Assembly (NCBI RefSeq): GCF_005491425.1
Contig: NZ_CP028083.1
Location: 192,001 to 256,000 of the forward strand
Length of the DNA: 64,000 bases
Origin: Lysinibacillus sp. SGAir0095
Lineage (GTDB): Bacteria; Bacillota; Bacilli; Bacillales_A; Planococcaceae
Direction: 5' to 3'
Position numbers and translations under genes: made by a program. Below, in pieces: positions 37,146 through 45,503 of this stretch (the stretch's first letter is position 1; every line of letters begins with the position of its first letter). The notes under the pieces were generated by a model. The model had not been told where the DNA came from. It did not search any database and saw nothing but the letters and a program-made list of their open reading frames with translations.

Positions 37146-37709
37146 TTGGGTCAAATTGATTTAAGAGTTGTGAAGACGAAGGAAGCACTTCATATAGCTT
37201 TACTAACATTATTAAAAAATAAACCTTTAGAAGCCATTTCAATTTCTGAAATTTGTCGAATTGCGAAGGTGAATAGAGGCACTTTTTATTTACATTACAC
37301 ACAAGTAGGAGAATTATTTGAAGAATACTTTAAAGAAATCATGGATGACTTGGCAAATTCCTATCAGGAGCCATATCGACATGTGGCAAAGCTTAATCCT
37401 AAAGAATTAAATCCATCGACAGTACGAATTTTCCACCATGTTGAAAAATATAAAGAATATTATCGTATAATATTGTCCAAAAATGTACCACTTACTTATT
37501 ACTATTTATTGCTTGAAGAGGTTAAAAGTCTATTAACGGGCAACCTAGAAAAAGACCATAAAATTGAAGAAGATATTGACTCAGATTTTCAGGCTTCTTA
37601 TGCGGCGAATGCTATTTTAGGATTAATCATTCAATGGTATAATGATGACTTTCAGCAAAAGGCAGGCTATTTAAGTGAGCAGCTTGTAAAAATTCTAAGA
37701 TTAACCTAA
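37146..37709 (+). CDS. TetR/AcrR-family transcriptional regulator
   Basis: A 187-residue regulator with HTH ISISEICRIAKVNRGTFYLHY and a C-terminal TetR_C-type helical domain. TTG 37146 is chosen as start (8 bases behind AAGGGG); GTG 37137 would overlap the ribosome site. It probably controls the divergent SDR; the ABC exporter 77 bases downstream could also belong to its regulon. Confidence 0.85.
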   Translation: MGQIDLRVVKTKEALHIALLTLLKNKPLEAISISEICRIAKVNRGTFYLHYTQVGELFEEYFKEIMDDLANSYQEPYRHVAKLNPKELNPSTVRIFHHVEKYKEYYRIILSKNVPLTYYYLLLEEVKSLLTGNLEKDHKIEEDIDSDFQASYAANAILGLIIQWYNDDFQQKAGYLSEQLVKILRLT

Positions 37710-37786
37710 CTTTTTCTAACATTTCAATTGTAGATAGGTTAAAATAAGAAACTATACTTCGTAAACCGAAATGAGAGGAGACTTCT

Positions 37787-39499
37787 ATGCTTTCCAAGTT
37801 TTTTGCCTATTATAAACCGCATAAGCGGCTATTTATAGTCGATTTTTCGAGTGCAATCATTGTAGCCATTTTAGAATTAGCGTTTCCAATGGCAGTCCAA
37901 TGGTTTATCGATGATTTACTTCCAACGAACGAATGGGGAATGATCGTAAAGGTAAGTATTTTATTACTATTTGTATTTGTCATTAGTACGGTTTTAAACT
38001 TCATCGTAAACTACCTTGGACATAAACTGGGTATCAATATTGAAACAGATATGCGACAGGATTTATTTAACCATCTTCAAAAGCAATCCTTCCGTTTCTT
38101 CGATAATAATAAAACAGGACATTTAATGAGTCGTATTACAAATGATCTGTTCGATATTGGAGAATTCGCTCATCATGGACCGGAAGACTTTTTCATTGCA
38201 ATTATGACGTTCATCGGGGCATTTGCGATTATGTTCAACGTCAATCCAACTTTAGCTTTCGTCGCGCTAGTTGCTGTGCCATTCTTAATTTGGATTGTTA
38301 CATATAGCAATAAAAAAATGAATGCAGCTTGGAAAGAGATGTATGGCAAGATTGCTGATGTAAATGGTCGAATTGAAGATAGTGTTTCTGGAATCCGTGT
38401 TGTCCAATCATTTACAAACGAAAAGTTTGAAATGAAACGCTTCCGCGAACAAAACGGGTTGTTTAAGACAGCGAAATTAATGGGATATAAAGTAATGTCT
38501 GGTACACATTCAGGAATCTACATGATGACAAGGCTGCTAACATTAGCCGTTCTAGTAGTAGGGGCGTGGTTAAGCTTTAATGGAAAACTTTCCTACGGGG
38601 AACTAGTCAGCTTTGTCCTATACACAAATGTGTTAATAAAACCGATTGATAAAATTAGTGCGTTGCTTGAGCTCTATCCAAAAGGAATGGCAGGATTCAA
38701 ACGATTCCAAGAAATGTTAAATGAACAACCCGAAGTGCAAGATAAAGCGGGTGCAATCGATGTTGAATATTTGCATGGCGACATTAAATTTGAAAATGTT
38801 ACCTTTGGCTATGAAGGAGACAAAGTAATATTAAATGATATTTCCTTTGAGTTAAGAGCTGGGGAAATGACTGCTTTTGTTGGTCCATCTGGTGCAGGAA
38901 AAACAACGATATGTTCTTTAATACCGCGATTCTATGATGTAAATAGTGGTGCCATTTCAATCGATGGACTAGATATTCGAGATATGTCCAAACGTTCATT
39001 GCGTGACCAAATCGGAATCGTCCAACAGGATGTATTCTTATTTACTGGGACAATTCGCGAAAATATTGCTTATGGTAAACTCGGTGCTTCAGAGGATGAG
39101 ATTCTCGAGGCATTAAGAAAAGCACATTTAGAGGAATTTGTTAATAATTTATCGGATGGATTAGAAACAGAAATTGGTGAACGAGGCTTGAAGCTTTCGG
39201 GAGGACAAAAGCAAAGGCTTGCGATTGCTCGTATGTTCTTAAAAAATCCACCAATTCTTATCTTGGACGAAGCTACATCTGCCCTTGATACAGAAACTGA
39301 AAAGATTATTCAAGAGTCATTAGCGGAATTAGCAGAAAACCGTACCACTCTTGTTATTGCCCATCGACTAGCTACTATTAAGGATGCAGATCGTGTCATG
39401 GTCGTAACTCCTAATGGTATAGAAGAAGACGGCTCTTACAATGAGTTAGTTGCAGACAATGGAATCTTTGCAAGATTACACCAACATCAATATAGTTAA
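37787..39499 (+). CDS. ABC exporter, fused permease-ATPase (homodimeric half-transporter)
   Basis: A 570-residue ABC-B-type exporter: six helices in residues ~15-310, then a nucleotide-binding domain with Walker A GPSGAGKTT, Q-loop VQQDVFLF, signature LSGGQKQR, Walker B ILILDEATSALD and H-loop IAHRLAT. All ATPase residues are intact, so it could work as a homodimer exporting lipids, peptides or drugs. ATG follows GAGAGGAGACTTCT. No partner half-transporter is adjacent. Confidence 0.92.
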   Translation: MLSKFFAYYKPHKRLFIVDFSSAIIVAILELAFPMAVQWFIDDLLPTNEWGMIVKVSILLLFVFVISTVLNFIVNYLGHKLGINIETDMRQDLFNHLQKQSFRFFDNNKTGHLMSRITNDLFDIGEFAHHGPEDFFIAIMTFIGAFAIMFNVNPTLAFVALVAVPFLIWIVTYSNKKMNAAWKEMYGKIADVNGRIEDSVSGIRVVQSFTNEKFEMKRFREQNGLFKTAKLMGYKVMSGTHSGIYMMTRLLTLAVLVVGAWLSFNGKLSYGELVSFVLYTNVLIKPIDKISALLELYPKGMAGFKRFQEMLNEQPEVQDKAGAIDVEYLHGDIKFENVTFGYEGDKVILNDISFELRAGEMTAFVGPSGAGKTTICSLIPRFYDVNSGAISIDGLDIRDMSKRSLRDQIGIVQQDVFLFTGTIRENIAYGKLGASEDEILEALRKAHLEEFVNNLSDGLETEIGERGLKLSGGQKQRLAIARMFLKNPPILILDEATSALDTETEKIIQESLAELAENRTTLVIAHRLATIKDADRVMVVTPNGIEEDGSYNELVADNGIFARLHQHQYS

Positions 39500-39590
39500 A
39501 AGGGAGAATCCACTTTCCAAGGAAGGTGGATTCTTTTATTTATTGCTTTATACTTATCTGAAAGAATGTAAACAAGAAGGTGCTTTCCAA

Positions 39591-40397
39591 ATGAATCTAA
39601 ATATTAACCAAATAACAGAATACTATGCTCGGGCACCAGTGATGTTTGTTGATATGTTTATGAATTCAATGCCTAAAGGCAGCAAGGATAGTGGCAGATT
39701 TACTGCACCAAATCTAGCCGGTTTAATTATTCCTTTAAAGGGGAGTGCTACATTTAGTTTGAATGGGATGCCCTATTTCATGTCAGCTAACACGATTGTC
39801 CACGCAGGACCAAGCATGAACATTGATATTGAAGTTCAGAGTGGTGATGAATGGCAATATGCAGTAATCCATTATCAAATAGCAGAGAATCATTTAGGTA
39901 AGTATCCATATTTTAATAAGCATTTCTCCATTTCTGTTGATACAAATGGTTTGCTAACTGAACTTACACATCAACTGATGAAAAATTATATTACACCTAC
40001 CAATATGGCTAAATTATCATGCAAAGGACTCTTCCTACAATTAGTCGAAACAATTTTAGTAAGCTCCTCAAAAAAAATAGACAATGTAGATCAAATGGAT
40101 CTAGCGGTAAGACTAATTCATGAGCAATATTCTAGACCAATAACAATACAAGATTTGGCAATGCAGCTTGGAATTGAAAGAAGACGATTTGCCTACCTTT
40201 TTGAACGGTACACTGGATTGACCCCCATTCACTATTTAACGGAAATTCGAATTAGAAGGGCGAAGGAATTGCTGCGAAGTGGGATAACTGTTGCAGAAGT
40301 TGCAGAGAAAGTAGGGTATTTAGATAATTTTTATTTTAGCAGGGTATTTAAAAAGCACACGGGTTTGTCACCTACAATGTATAAAAAGCTTTTATGA
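39591..40397 (+). CDS. AraC-family regulator, likely of the siderophore operon
   Basis: 268 residues: an N-terminal cupin-like sensor (residues ~20-150) and two C-terminal AraC HTH motifs (IQDLAMQLGIERRRFAYLFE and VAEVAEKVGYLDNFYFSRVF). The ATG at 39591 lies behind AAGAAGG. It precedes the ferric-siderophore import operon by 250 bases on the same strand. B. subtilis Btr, an AraC protein that activates feuABC when siderophore binds, holds the same position but carries an extra binding-protein domain that is missing here. Role as siderophore-responsive activator is inferred from context. Confidence 0.82.
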   Translation: MNLNINQITEYYARAPVMFVDMFMNSMPKGSKDSGRFTAPNLAGLIIPLKGSATFSLNGMPYFMSANTIVHAGPSMNIDIEVQSGDEWQYAVIHYQIAENHLGKYPYFNKHFSISVDTNGLLTELTHQLMKNYITPTNMAKLSCKGLFLQLVETILVSSSKKIDNVDQMDLAVRLIHEQYSRPITIQDLAMQLGIERRRFAYLFERYTGLTPIHYLTEIRIRRAKELLRSGITVAEVAEKVGYLDNFYFSRVFKKHTGLSPTMYKKLL

Positions 40398-40437
40398 AAA
40401 TGCTTCAGATTTCCTTGAAGCATTTTCATCTATTTTT
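40396..40437 (+). terminator. Terminator of the AraC gene
   Basis: GAAAATGCTTC/GAAGCATTTTC stem followed by TATTTTTATTT. Confidence 0.8.
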
Positions 40438-40515
40438 ATTTCGGCAAAAGTCCATATGATTTGTAAATTTGTCCATTCCTATGCCTACACTAATTTGCTA
40501 GTATTACATTGTATT

Positions 40516-40534
40516 GAGAATGATAATCAATTAG
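40516..40534. promoter_or_regulatory. Fur box 1 upstream of the siderophore operon
   Basis: GAGAATGATAATCAATTAG, matching the central part of the Fur consensus, about 30 bases before the -35 element. Confidence 0.65.
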
Positions 40535-40560
40535 ATATCCTTTACTTTTCCAAATAACTA

Positions 40561-40588
40561 TTGACTTCTAATTGAAAACGATTATCAT
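40561..40588 (+). promoter_or_regulatory. SigA-type promoter of the siderophore operon
   Basis: TTGACT (40561-40566) and TATCAT (40583-40588), 16-base spacer; the -10 element lies inside Fur box 2. Confidence 0.6.
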
Positions 40589-40592
40589 TATC
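40574..40592. promoter_or_regulatory. Fur box 2 overlapping the promoter
   Basis: GAAAACGATTATCATTATC; its complement matches 16 of 19 bases of the Fur consensus and covers the -10 region, ideal for iron repression. Confidence 0.8.
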
Positions 40593-40649
40593 AATATAAA
40601 TACATAAGTCGACTTATACTAAAATTTAAATATTTAGGAGTGTTATGAA

Positions 40650-41639
40650 GTGAAAAGACGTTGGGTATTTGGTGCAGCTGCACTATTAACATTAGCTTTA
40701 GCTGGCTGTGGATCTACGGAAGAAGAAGCTACTAATGAAAGCGAAAAAGAAACTACGGAAGAAACAACGCCAGTTTCAGCAGAGGAAAGCAAAGAAGCAA
40801 CTACACAAACAATCACGTATTTAGGTGAAGAGTATACAGTACCAGCTGAAGTTAACACGATTGTCGCAGCTAGTTTAGAAGCAATGGAAGACGCAGCAAT
40901 CTTAGGGATTAAACCTGCTGGGGTATTACAAATAGGTGGTGAAATTCCTGCATATTTGGCAGATGATTTAGCCGGAGCCGAACTTATTGGAGACAAAAGA
41001 GAACCAAATGCAGAAAGTATTTTAGCTCTAGATCCGGATGTTATTGTCGGGACTTCAAAATTTGGCGAAGATGTTGTTGAGAAGATGAATAAAATCCAAA
41101 CAATGATTCCTTATTCTCATATTTCAACAAATTGGAAAGAGAATTTAACAGTTCTTGCACAGCTTGGAGGAAAAGAATCGGAAGCCGAACAAATTATTGC
41201 GGACTACGAAGCGAAAGTTGAAGAAGCACAAAGCTTATCTAAAGAAAAATTAGTTGATAAGGAAATCTTAATTATCCGTATTCGTGGTGGCTTAATGTAC
41301 ATTTATCCAAAAGATGTTTATTTAAACCCAGTATTATACGAGGACTTAGGTGCACAAGTACCTGAAATTATTACTCAAACGGAAGCGCAAGCTGAAATTA
41401 CCCTAGAAACTTTAGCTGAAGTAAATCCGGATACAATCTTTTTACAATTTGAAACATCAGAAAATGCGGATGCGCCAAAAGCTTTAGAAGAGTTACAAAG
41501 CAATCCAATTTTCGCTAATTTAGCAGCAGCAAAAAATGATCAAGTATTGGTAAATACTATAGATCCTTTAGCACAAGGTGGTACAGCTTGGTCAAAAGTT
41601 AAATTCTTGGATGCGGCTTACGAAAGCCTCCTTCAATAA
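40650..41639 (+). CDS. Ferric-siderophore-binding lipoprotein (FeuA-like)
   Basis: A 329-residue class III binding protein. Signal peptide with lipobox LALAGC (Cys ~21), an acidic linker, then the TroA/FecB fold: NTIVAASLEAMEDAAILGIKP, PNAESILALDPDVIVG, and a long alpha backbone between lobes. It captures ferric siderophore (FeuA binds bacillibactin/enterobactin) at the outer face of the membrane. GTG start at 40650 behind AGGAG; an ATG at 40645 is followed by a stop. First gene of the Fur-boxed operon. Confidence 0.9.
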   Translation: MKRRWVFGAAALLTLALAGCGSTEEEATNESEKETTEETTPVSAEESKEATTQTITYLGEEYTVPAEVNTIVAASLEAMEDAAILGIKPAGVLQIGGEIPAYLADDLAGAELIGDKREPNAESILALDPDVIVGTSKFGEDVVEKMNKIQTMIPYSHISTNWKENLTVLAQLGGKESEAEQIIADYEAKVEEAQSLSKEKLVDKEILIIRIRGGLMYIYPKDVYLNPVLYEDLGAQVPEIITQTEAQAEITLETLAEVNPDTIFLQFETSENADAPKALEELQSNPIFANLAAAKNDQVLVNTIDPLAQGGTAWSKVKFLDAAYESLLQ

Positions 41640-41646
41640 AATAAGT

Positions 41647-41688
41647 GCTGGTAGCTAGAGCCTTTGTAGTTCTACTGCCAGTTTTTCT
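41647..41688 (+). terminator. Weak hairpin between binding protein and permeases
   Basis: CTGGTAG.../CTACTGCCAG followed by TTTTTCTTTTA; may allow partial read-through so that the binding protein is made in excess. Confidence 0.45.
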
Positions 41689-41738
41689 TTTATATTAGTG
41701 ACGCTAAGATTAACTTCCAAAAGAAAAAGGTGTGTGCT

Positions 41739-42746
41739 TTGAAAAATCTCATGTTTAGACCTTTTGCTATATTAATAGCTTCACCAATCTTCATCCTTGC
41801 AGTAGCGTTAATATCTATTCTATACGGGACAAAAGATATTAGTGCTATGACAGTTTGGAATTCGATTTTTCAATTTGAGGTAAATAATATCGATCATCAA
41901 ATTATTCGTACTAGCCGGATACCTAGAGCGTTGGCAGTTATTTTAGTTGGTGCATTTCTTGCTGTAGCAGGAGCAGTAATGCAGGGGATTACACGTAACT
42001 ATTTAGCTTCCCCGTCTTTAATGGGTGTAAATGATGGTTCCGCATTTGTTATCACTTTAGCCATTGTATTTTTTCCTGGCTTATCAAACTACCAAATGAT
42101 TTTATTATCAATGCTAGGTTCTTGTATAGGAGCGGGGCTGGTTTTTGGATTCGGTTCATTAATTCGAAATGGGTTATCTCCTGTTCGTTTAGCCATTATA
42201 GGTACAGTTATAGGAACATTTTTAAGTAGTATTGCTACTGCTGTTGCCATGTATTTTCAAGTATCCCAAACAGTTAGCAGTTGGTATAACACTAAAGTAC
42301 ATACCGTTGATTTAGATATGCTTTTACTTTCAATTCCATTTGGTTTCCTAGGTCTAATCTTAGCGATTATTTCTGCACGTGCTATTACCGTTACGTCCTT
42401 AGGTGAAGAGGTTGCCGTGGGTCTAGGACAAAAAACAAAAATTATTCGTTTGGTTAGTATGTTGGCAGTGGTTTGCTTAACAGGAACAGCAGTAGCTCTT
42501 ATTGGGAAGATTGCTTTTGTCGGTTTAGTAATCCCTCACATCACAAGGTTTCTTGTAGGAGTAGATTACCGTTATATTATTCCTTGTTCAGCGGTTCTCG
42601 GTGCTCTTTTCTTAGCTCTTTGTGACCTGGTAAGTAGGTATATTAACTTCCCATACGAAACACCTATTGGCGTTGTAACAGCATTGATTGGTGTACCATT
42701 TTTCCTATTCTTAATTCGAAAATTTGGCGGTGAAAAACGTGGTTAA
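41739..42746 (+). CDS. Ferric-siderophore ABC permease (FecCD family)
   Basis: A 335-residue FecCD/BtuC-type permease with about ten helices. Signs: RIPRALAVILVGAFLAVAGAVMQGITRN near residue 70 and GKIAFVGLVIPHITRFLVG near residue 255. TTG 41739 has 7-base spacing from AAAGGTG. Pairs with the next permease, which it overlaps by 17 bases, to form the membrane channel for the siderophore. Confidence 0.92.
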   Translation: MKNLMFRPFAILIASPIFILAVALISILYGTKDISAMTVWNSIFQFEVNNIDHQIIRTSRIPRALAVILVGAFLAVAGAVMQGITRNYLASPSLMGVNDGSAFVITLAIVFFPGLSNYQMILLSMLGSCIGAGLVFGFGSLIRNGLSPVRLAIIGTVIGTFLSSIATAVAMYFQVSQTVSSWYNTKVHTVDLDMLLLSIPFGFLGLILAIISARAITVTSLGEEVAVGLGQKTKIIRLVSMLAVVCLTGTAVALIGKIAFVGLVIPHITRFLVGVDYRYIIPCSAVLGALFLALCDLVSRYINFPYETPIGVVTALIGVPFFLFLIRKFGGEKRG

Positions 42747-43770
42747 CAAATCATCCCGAACTTTTTATTTCACATTATTACTGCTCCTTATTTTGATACT
42801 CGGAGCTAGTTATTTACATATTACAAATGGTGTATTTGATATGTCGATTTTAGAAGTTGCGAAAACTTTGCTAAGAATCGATAGTAATGAAAGCTTTGAT
42901 TTAGTCATATTTGAATTTCGGCTACCACGAATTCTTATTGCAGGGCTTGTTGGATTAGGATTAGGGATGGCAGGGGTTGTACTGCAGGGGATTACAAGAA
43001 ATGGATTAGCCGACCCAGGCATTCTTGGAATAAACGCTGGTGCTGGCGCAGCCGTGGTAATCTTTATGTTCTTTTTCCAAATCAGATTAATCGATGCAGA
43101 CATACAAAGTTGGATATCTATATTAATGATGCCTATTTTCGGATTTGTTGGAGGAACCATTGCAGCTGCACTAATTTTCTTATTTGCTATGAAAAATCGT
43201 TATCTGGATATGCAACGATTAATCCTGACCGGGATAGCGATTAATAGTGGCTTTGGGGCACTTTCCTTGTACGTCTCCCTTAAAATGAATGAGAAAGATT
43301 ATGAATCGGCAGCCGTTTGGATGGCAGGATCAATTTATAACGCGAATTGGATATTTATTGTATCGATGCTGCCTTGGCTAATCATTTTGGGCTTTTACGT
43401 TTATAAAAAAGCGTATTTACTAGATTATTTTCAGTTAGAAGAAAGTAGCGTTATGAGTTTGGGGATTGATGTGGAAAAAGAGAAAATAAAGCTGCTGCTA
43501 GCAAGTGTGGGTTTAGTAAGTGCCTGTGTCTCTGTTTCGGGCAGTATTGGCTTTATTGGGTTGATGGCACCTCATATAGCAAAACAACTAGTTGGTATTC
43601 GACATCAATATGTCATGCCCGTTAGTGCAATGATAGGTGCGTTTCTTTTAATCATCGCTGACTTTATTGGAAAAACAGTTTTTGCACCATCAGAGCTAGC
43701 TGTTGGAATTGTTGTATCCATTATTGGAATTCCGTATTTCTTATATTTATTAGTAAAGGCAAAAGAGTAG
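42730..43770 (+). CDS. Ferric-siderophore ABC permease (FecCD family), second subunit
   Basis: A 346-residue FecCD permease: FRLPRILIAGLVGLGLGMAGVVLQ-type N-terminal signature and GSIGFIGLMAPHIAKQLVG. It overlaps the previous gene, so translation is coupled; the start (GTG 42730, or GTG 42739) is uncertain because the ribosome site inside the upstream gene is weak. Partner of the previous subunit, as FeuB-FeuC. Confidence 0.9.
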   Translation: MKNVVNKSSRTFYFTLLLLLILILGASYLHITNGVFDMSILEVAKTLLRIDSNESFDLVIFEFRLPRILIAGLVGLGLGMAGVVLQGITRNGLADPGILGINAGAGAAVVIFMFFFQIRLIDADIQSWISILMMPIFGFVGGTIAAALIFLFAMKNRYLDMQRLILTGIAINSGFGALSLYVSLKMNEKDYESAAVWMAGSIYNANWIFIVSMLPWLIILGFYVYKKAYLLDYFQLEESSVMSLGIDVEKEKIKLLLASVGLVSACVSVSGSIGFIGLMAPHIAKQLVGIRHQYVMPVSAMIGAFLLIIADFIGKTVFAPSELAVGIVVSIIGIPYFLYLLVKAKE

Positions 43771-43780
43771 GAGGGAGAGC

Positions 43781-44596
43781 ATGAAAGCAGCATTTCGAAT
43801 TGAAAGTTTATCTTCTGGATATGAAAACAATTTAATTTTAAACGGTTTGAATTTGTCCATACCAGAAGGGAAAGTAACAACGATTATTGGCCCAAATGGC
43901 TGTGGAAAATCGACGCTACTAAAAACAATTGGACGAATTCTAAAAAAAGATTACGGTGAGATTTATATACAAGAGCAAAATATGGACGAATTGTCATCGA
44001 AACAAATCGCAAAAGAGTTGGCTATTCTTTCTCAATCTCCTACTGCCCCCGCTCAGTTAAAGGTAGAGGAGCTTATTTCATATGGCAGATACCCACATAG
44101 AAAAAATGTAAATCGACTAACAAAGAATGATTCGGAAATAATTGAATGGGCAATGGAAGTAACCCATACAATCGAATTTAGAAATCGGGAATTAGCTCAA
44201 CTTTCAGGTGGACAAAGACAACGAGTGTGGCTTGCAATGGCTCTTGCACAAGAGACCAATATTTTACTATTGGATGAACCAACGACTTATTTAGATATGG
44301 CTCATCAATTGGAAGTGTTGAATATTGTAAAAGAACTCAATGAAAAGCATGGGTGTACAATTGTCATGGTACTGCATGACATTAATCATGCTGCCCGCTA
44401 TTCACATGAACTCATTGCTATGCGGGAAGGAACAATTATGAATTGTGGTTCCCCTCAAAAAATTATTACAACAGAAGTGCTACAAGAAGTGTTTCAAATT
44501 CATGCAAAGATTTTACATGATGAGGAAACAAATTCTCCGATATGCTTTAGTTACGATGTCATAAAACAAAAGGCACTATCCTTGCAGGAGGCATAA
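43781..44596 (+). CDS. Siderophore ABC transporter ATP-binding protein
   Basis: A 271-residue FecE/YusV-type ATPase: Walker A GPNGCGKST, signature LSGGQRQR, Walker B ILLLDEPTTYLD, H-loop VLHDINHAARYS. AGGAGGG precedes the ATG, ten bases after the permease stop. It powers import through the two permeases. In B. subtilis the feu genes lack an own ATPase and share YusV; here it is in the operon. Confidence 0.93.
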   Translation: MKAAFRIESLSSGYENNLILNGLNLSIPEGKVTTIIGPNGCGKSTLLKTIGRILKKDYGEIYIQEQNMDELSSKQIAKELAILSQSPTAPAQLKVEELISYGRYPHRKNVNRLTKNDSEIIEWAMEVTHTIEFRNRELAQLSGGQRQRVWLAMALAQETNILLLDEPTTYLDMAHQLEVLNIVKELNEKHGCTIVMVLHDINHAARYSHELIAMREGTIMNCGSPQKIITTEVLQEVFQIHAKILHDEETNSPICFSYDVIKQKALSLQEA

Positions 44597-45337
44597 ATGG
44601 GAAATTTTAAAATAGAATCAAAGAATACTAATTATCAATATGAGGTATCGGTATTTGTTCCTAATAGCGAACAACCAGAAGAAGGATTTCCGGTTATCTA
44701 TGTACTGGATGGTCGCAGCTATTTTGATTATGCGAAGCAAACCGTTCAAATTCAATCTCGAAACTCACCAAAAACAAGAGTAAACACTGCAATTGTGGTA
44801 GGAATCTGCCATCAGGAAAACGATGAGAGAAAGAGAAGGTTTTTTGACTTCACAGCACCAGCAAAAACCTACCACTTCCCAGAGCATACAAGAGGGAAAT
44901 TGAATGATATTAAAGACATGGGTGGTGCAGAAAATTTTAGCCGGTTTATTGAAGAAGAGTTGAAGCCTGAAATCGATTCCCGTTATCCAATCGATAAAAA
45001 CAAACAAACATTGTATGGGCATTCCTTATCTGGTTACTTTGTACTCTGGAGTTATTTAACAAAAAGATCATGCTTTCAATCCTATCTGGCAATAAGCCCT
45101 TCACTTTGGTGGAACAACCAAGAGCTTTTCCATTTTGTAAAGAATGCTGAATTTAAAGAGCAGCGATCCGTTTTTGTCATTGTTGGTGAACAGGAAGGGT
45201 TTATGGTAAAGGACGCGATCCGTTTTTATGATCACCTCCCAACTGGTGAGGCGAAGCAGTTGTATATCGCGCCAGAGGAAAATCATGCCTCTGTTGTTCC
45301 CACTACAATGAGTAGAGCTTTTCGATTTTTAAGCTAA
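44597..45337 (+). CDS. Alpha/beta-hydrolase esterase, BesA/YbbA-like siderophore hydrolase
   Basis: A 246-residue cytoplasmic esterase of the Fes/BesA/IroE family. Nucleophile Ser in YGHSLSG, a region QTVQIQSR near residue 50 and the late His in EENHASVVP complete the triad pattern. Its ATG directly follows the stop of the ATPase gene, so it is in the operon. It likely hydrolyses imported ferric tri-catecholate siderophore to release iron, as BesA does for bacillibactin. No siderophore synthesis genes are in view, so it may serve imported xenosiderophores. Confidence 0.87.
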   Translation: MGNFKIESKNTNYQYEVSVFVPNSEQPEEGFPVIYVLDGRSYFDYAKQTVQIQSRNSPKTRVNTAIVVGICHQENDERKRRFFDFTAPAKTYHFPEHTRGKLNDIKDMGGAENFSRFIEEELKPEIDSRYPIDKNKQTLYGHSLSGYFVLWSYLTKRSCFQSYLAISPSLWWNNQELFHFVKNAEFKEQRSVFVIVGEQEGFMVKDAIRFYDHLPTGEAKQLYIAPEENHASVVPTTMSRAFRFLS

Positions 45338-45358
45338 ACAAGAATAAATAATCCTATT

Positions 45359-45400
45359 AAAAAACAACCAATTAGACTGTTTGGTTGTTTTTATTTTTTT
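45359..45400 (+). terminator. Terminator of the siderophore operon
   Basis: AAAAACAACCA/TGGTTGTTTTT stem followed by a T-run. Confidence 0.85.
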
Positions 45401-45503
45401 ATATAGGTAATAATTACCTATACATCGTTGGTGACTTTTATACTAAAATGGTAATAACTAAACATTTCCAATTTATTGATAGATGTAGGAGGAAGTGGGA
45501 ATT

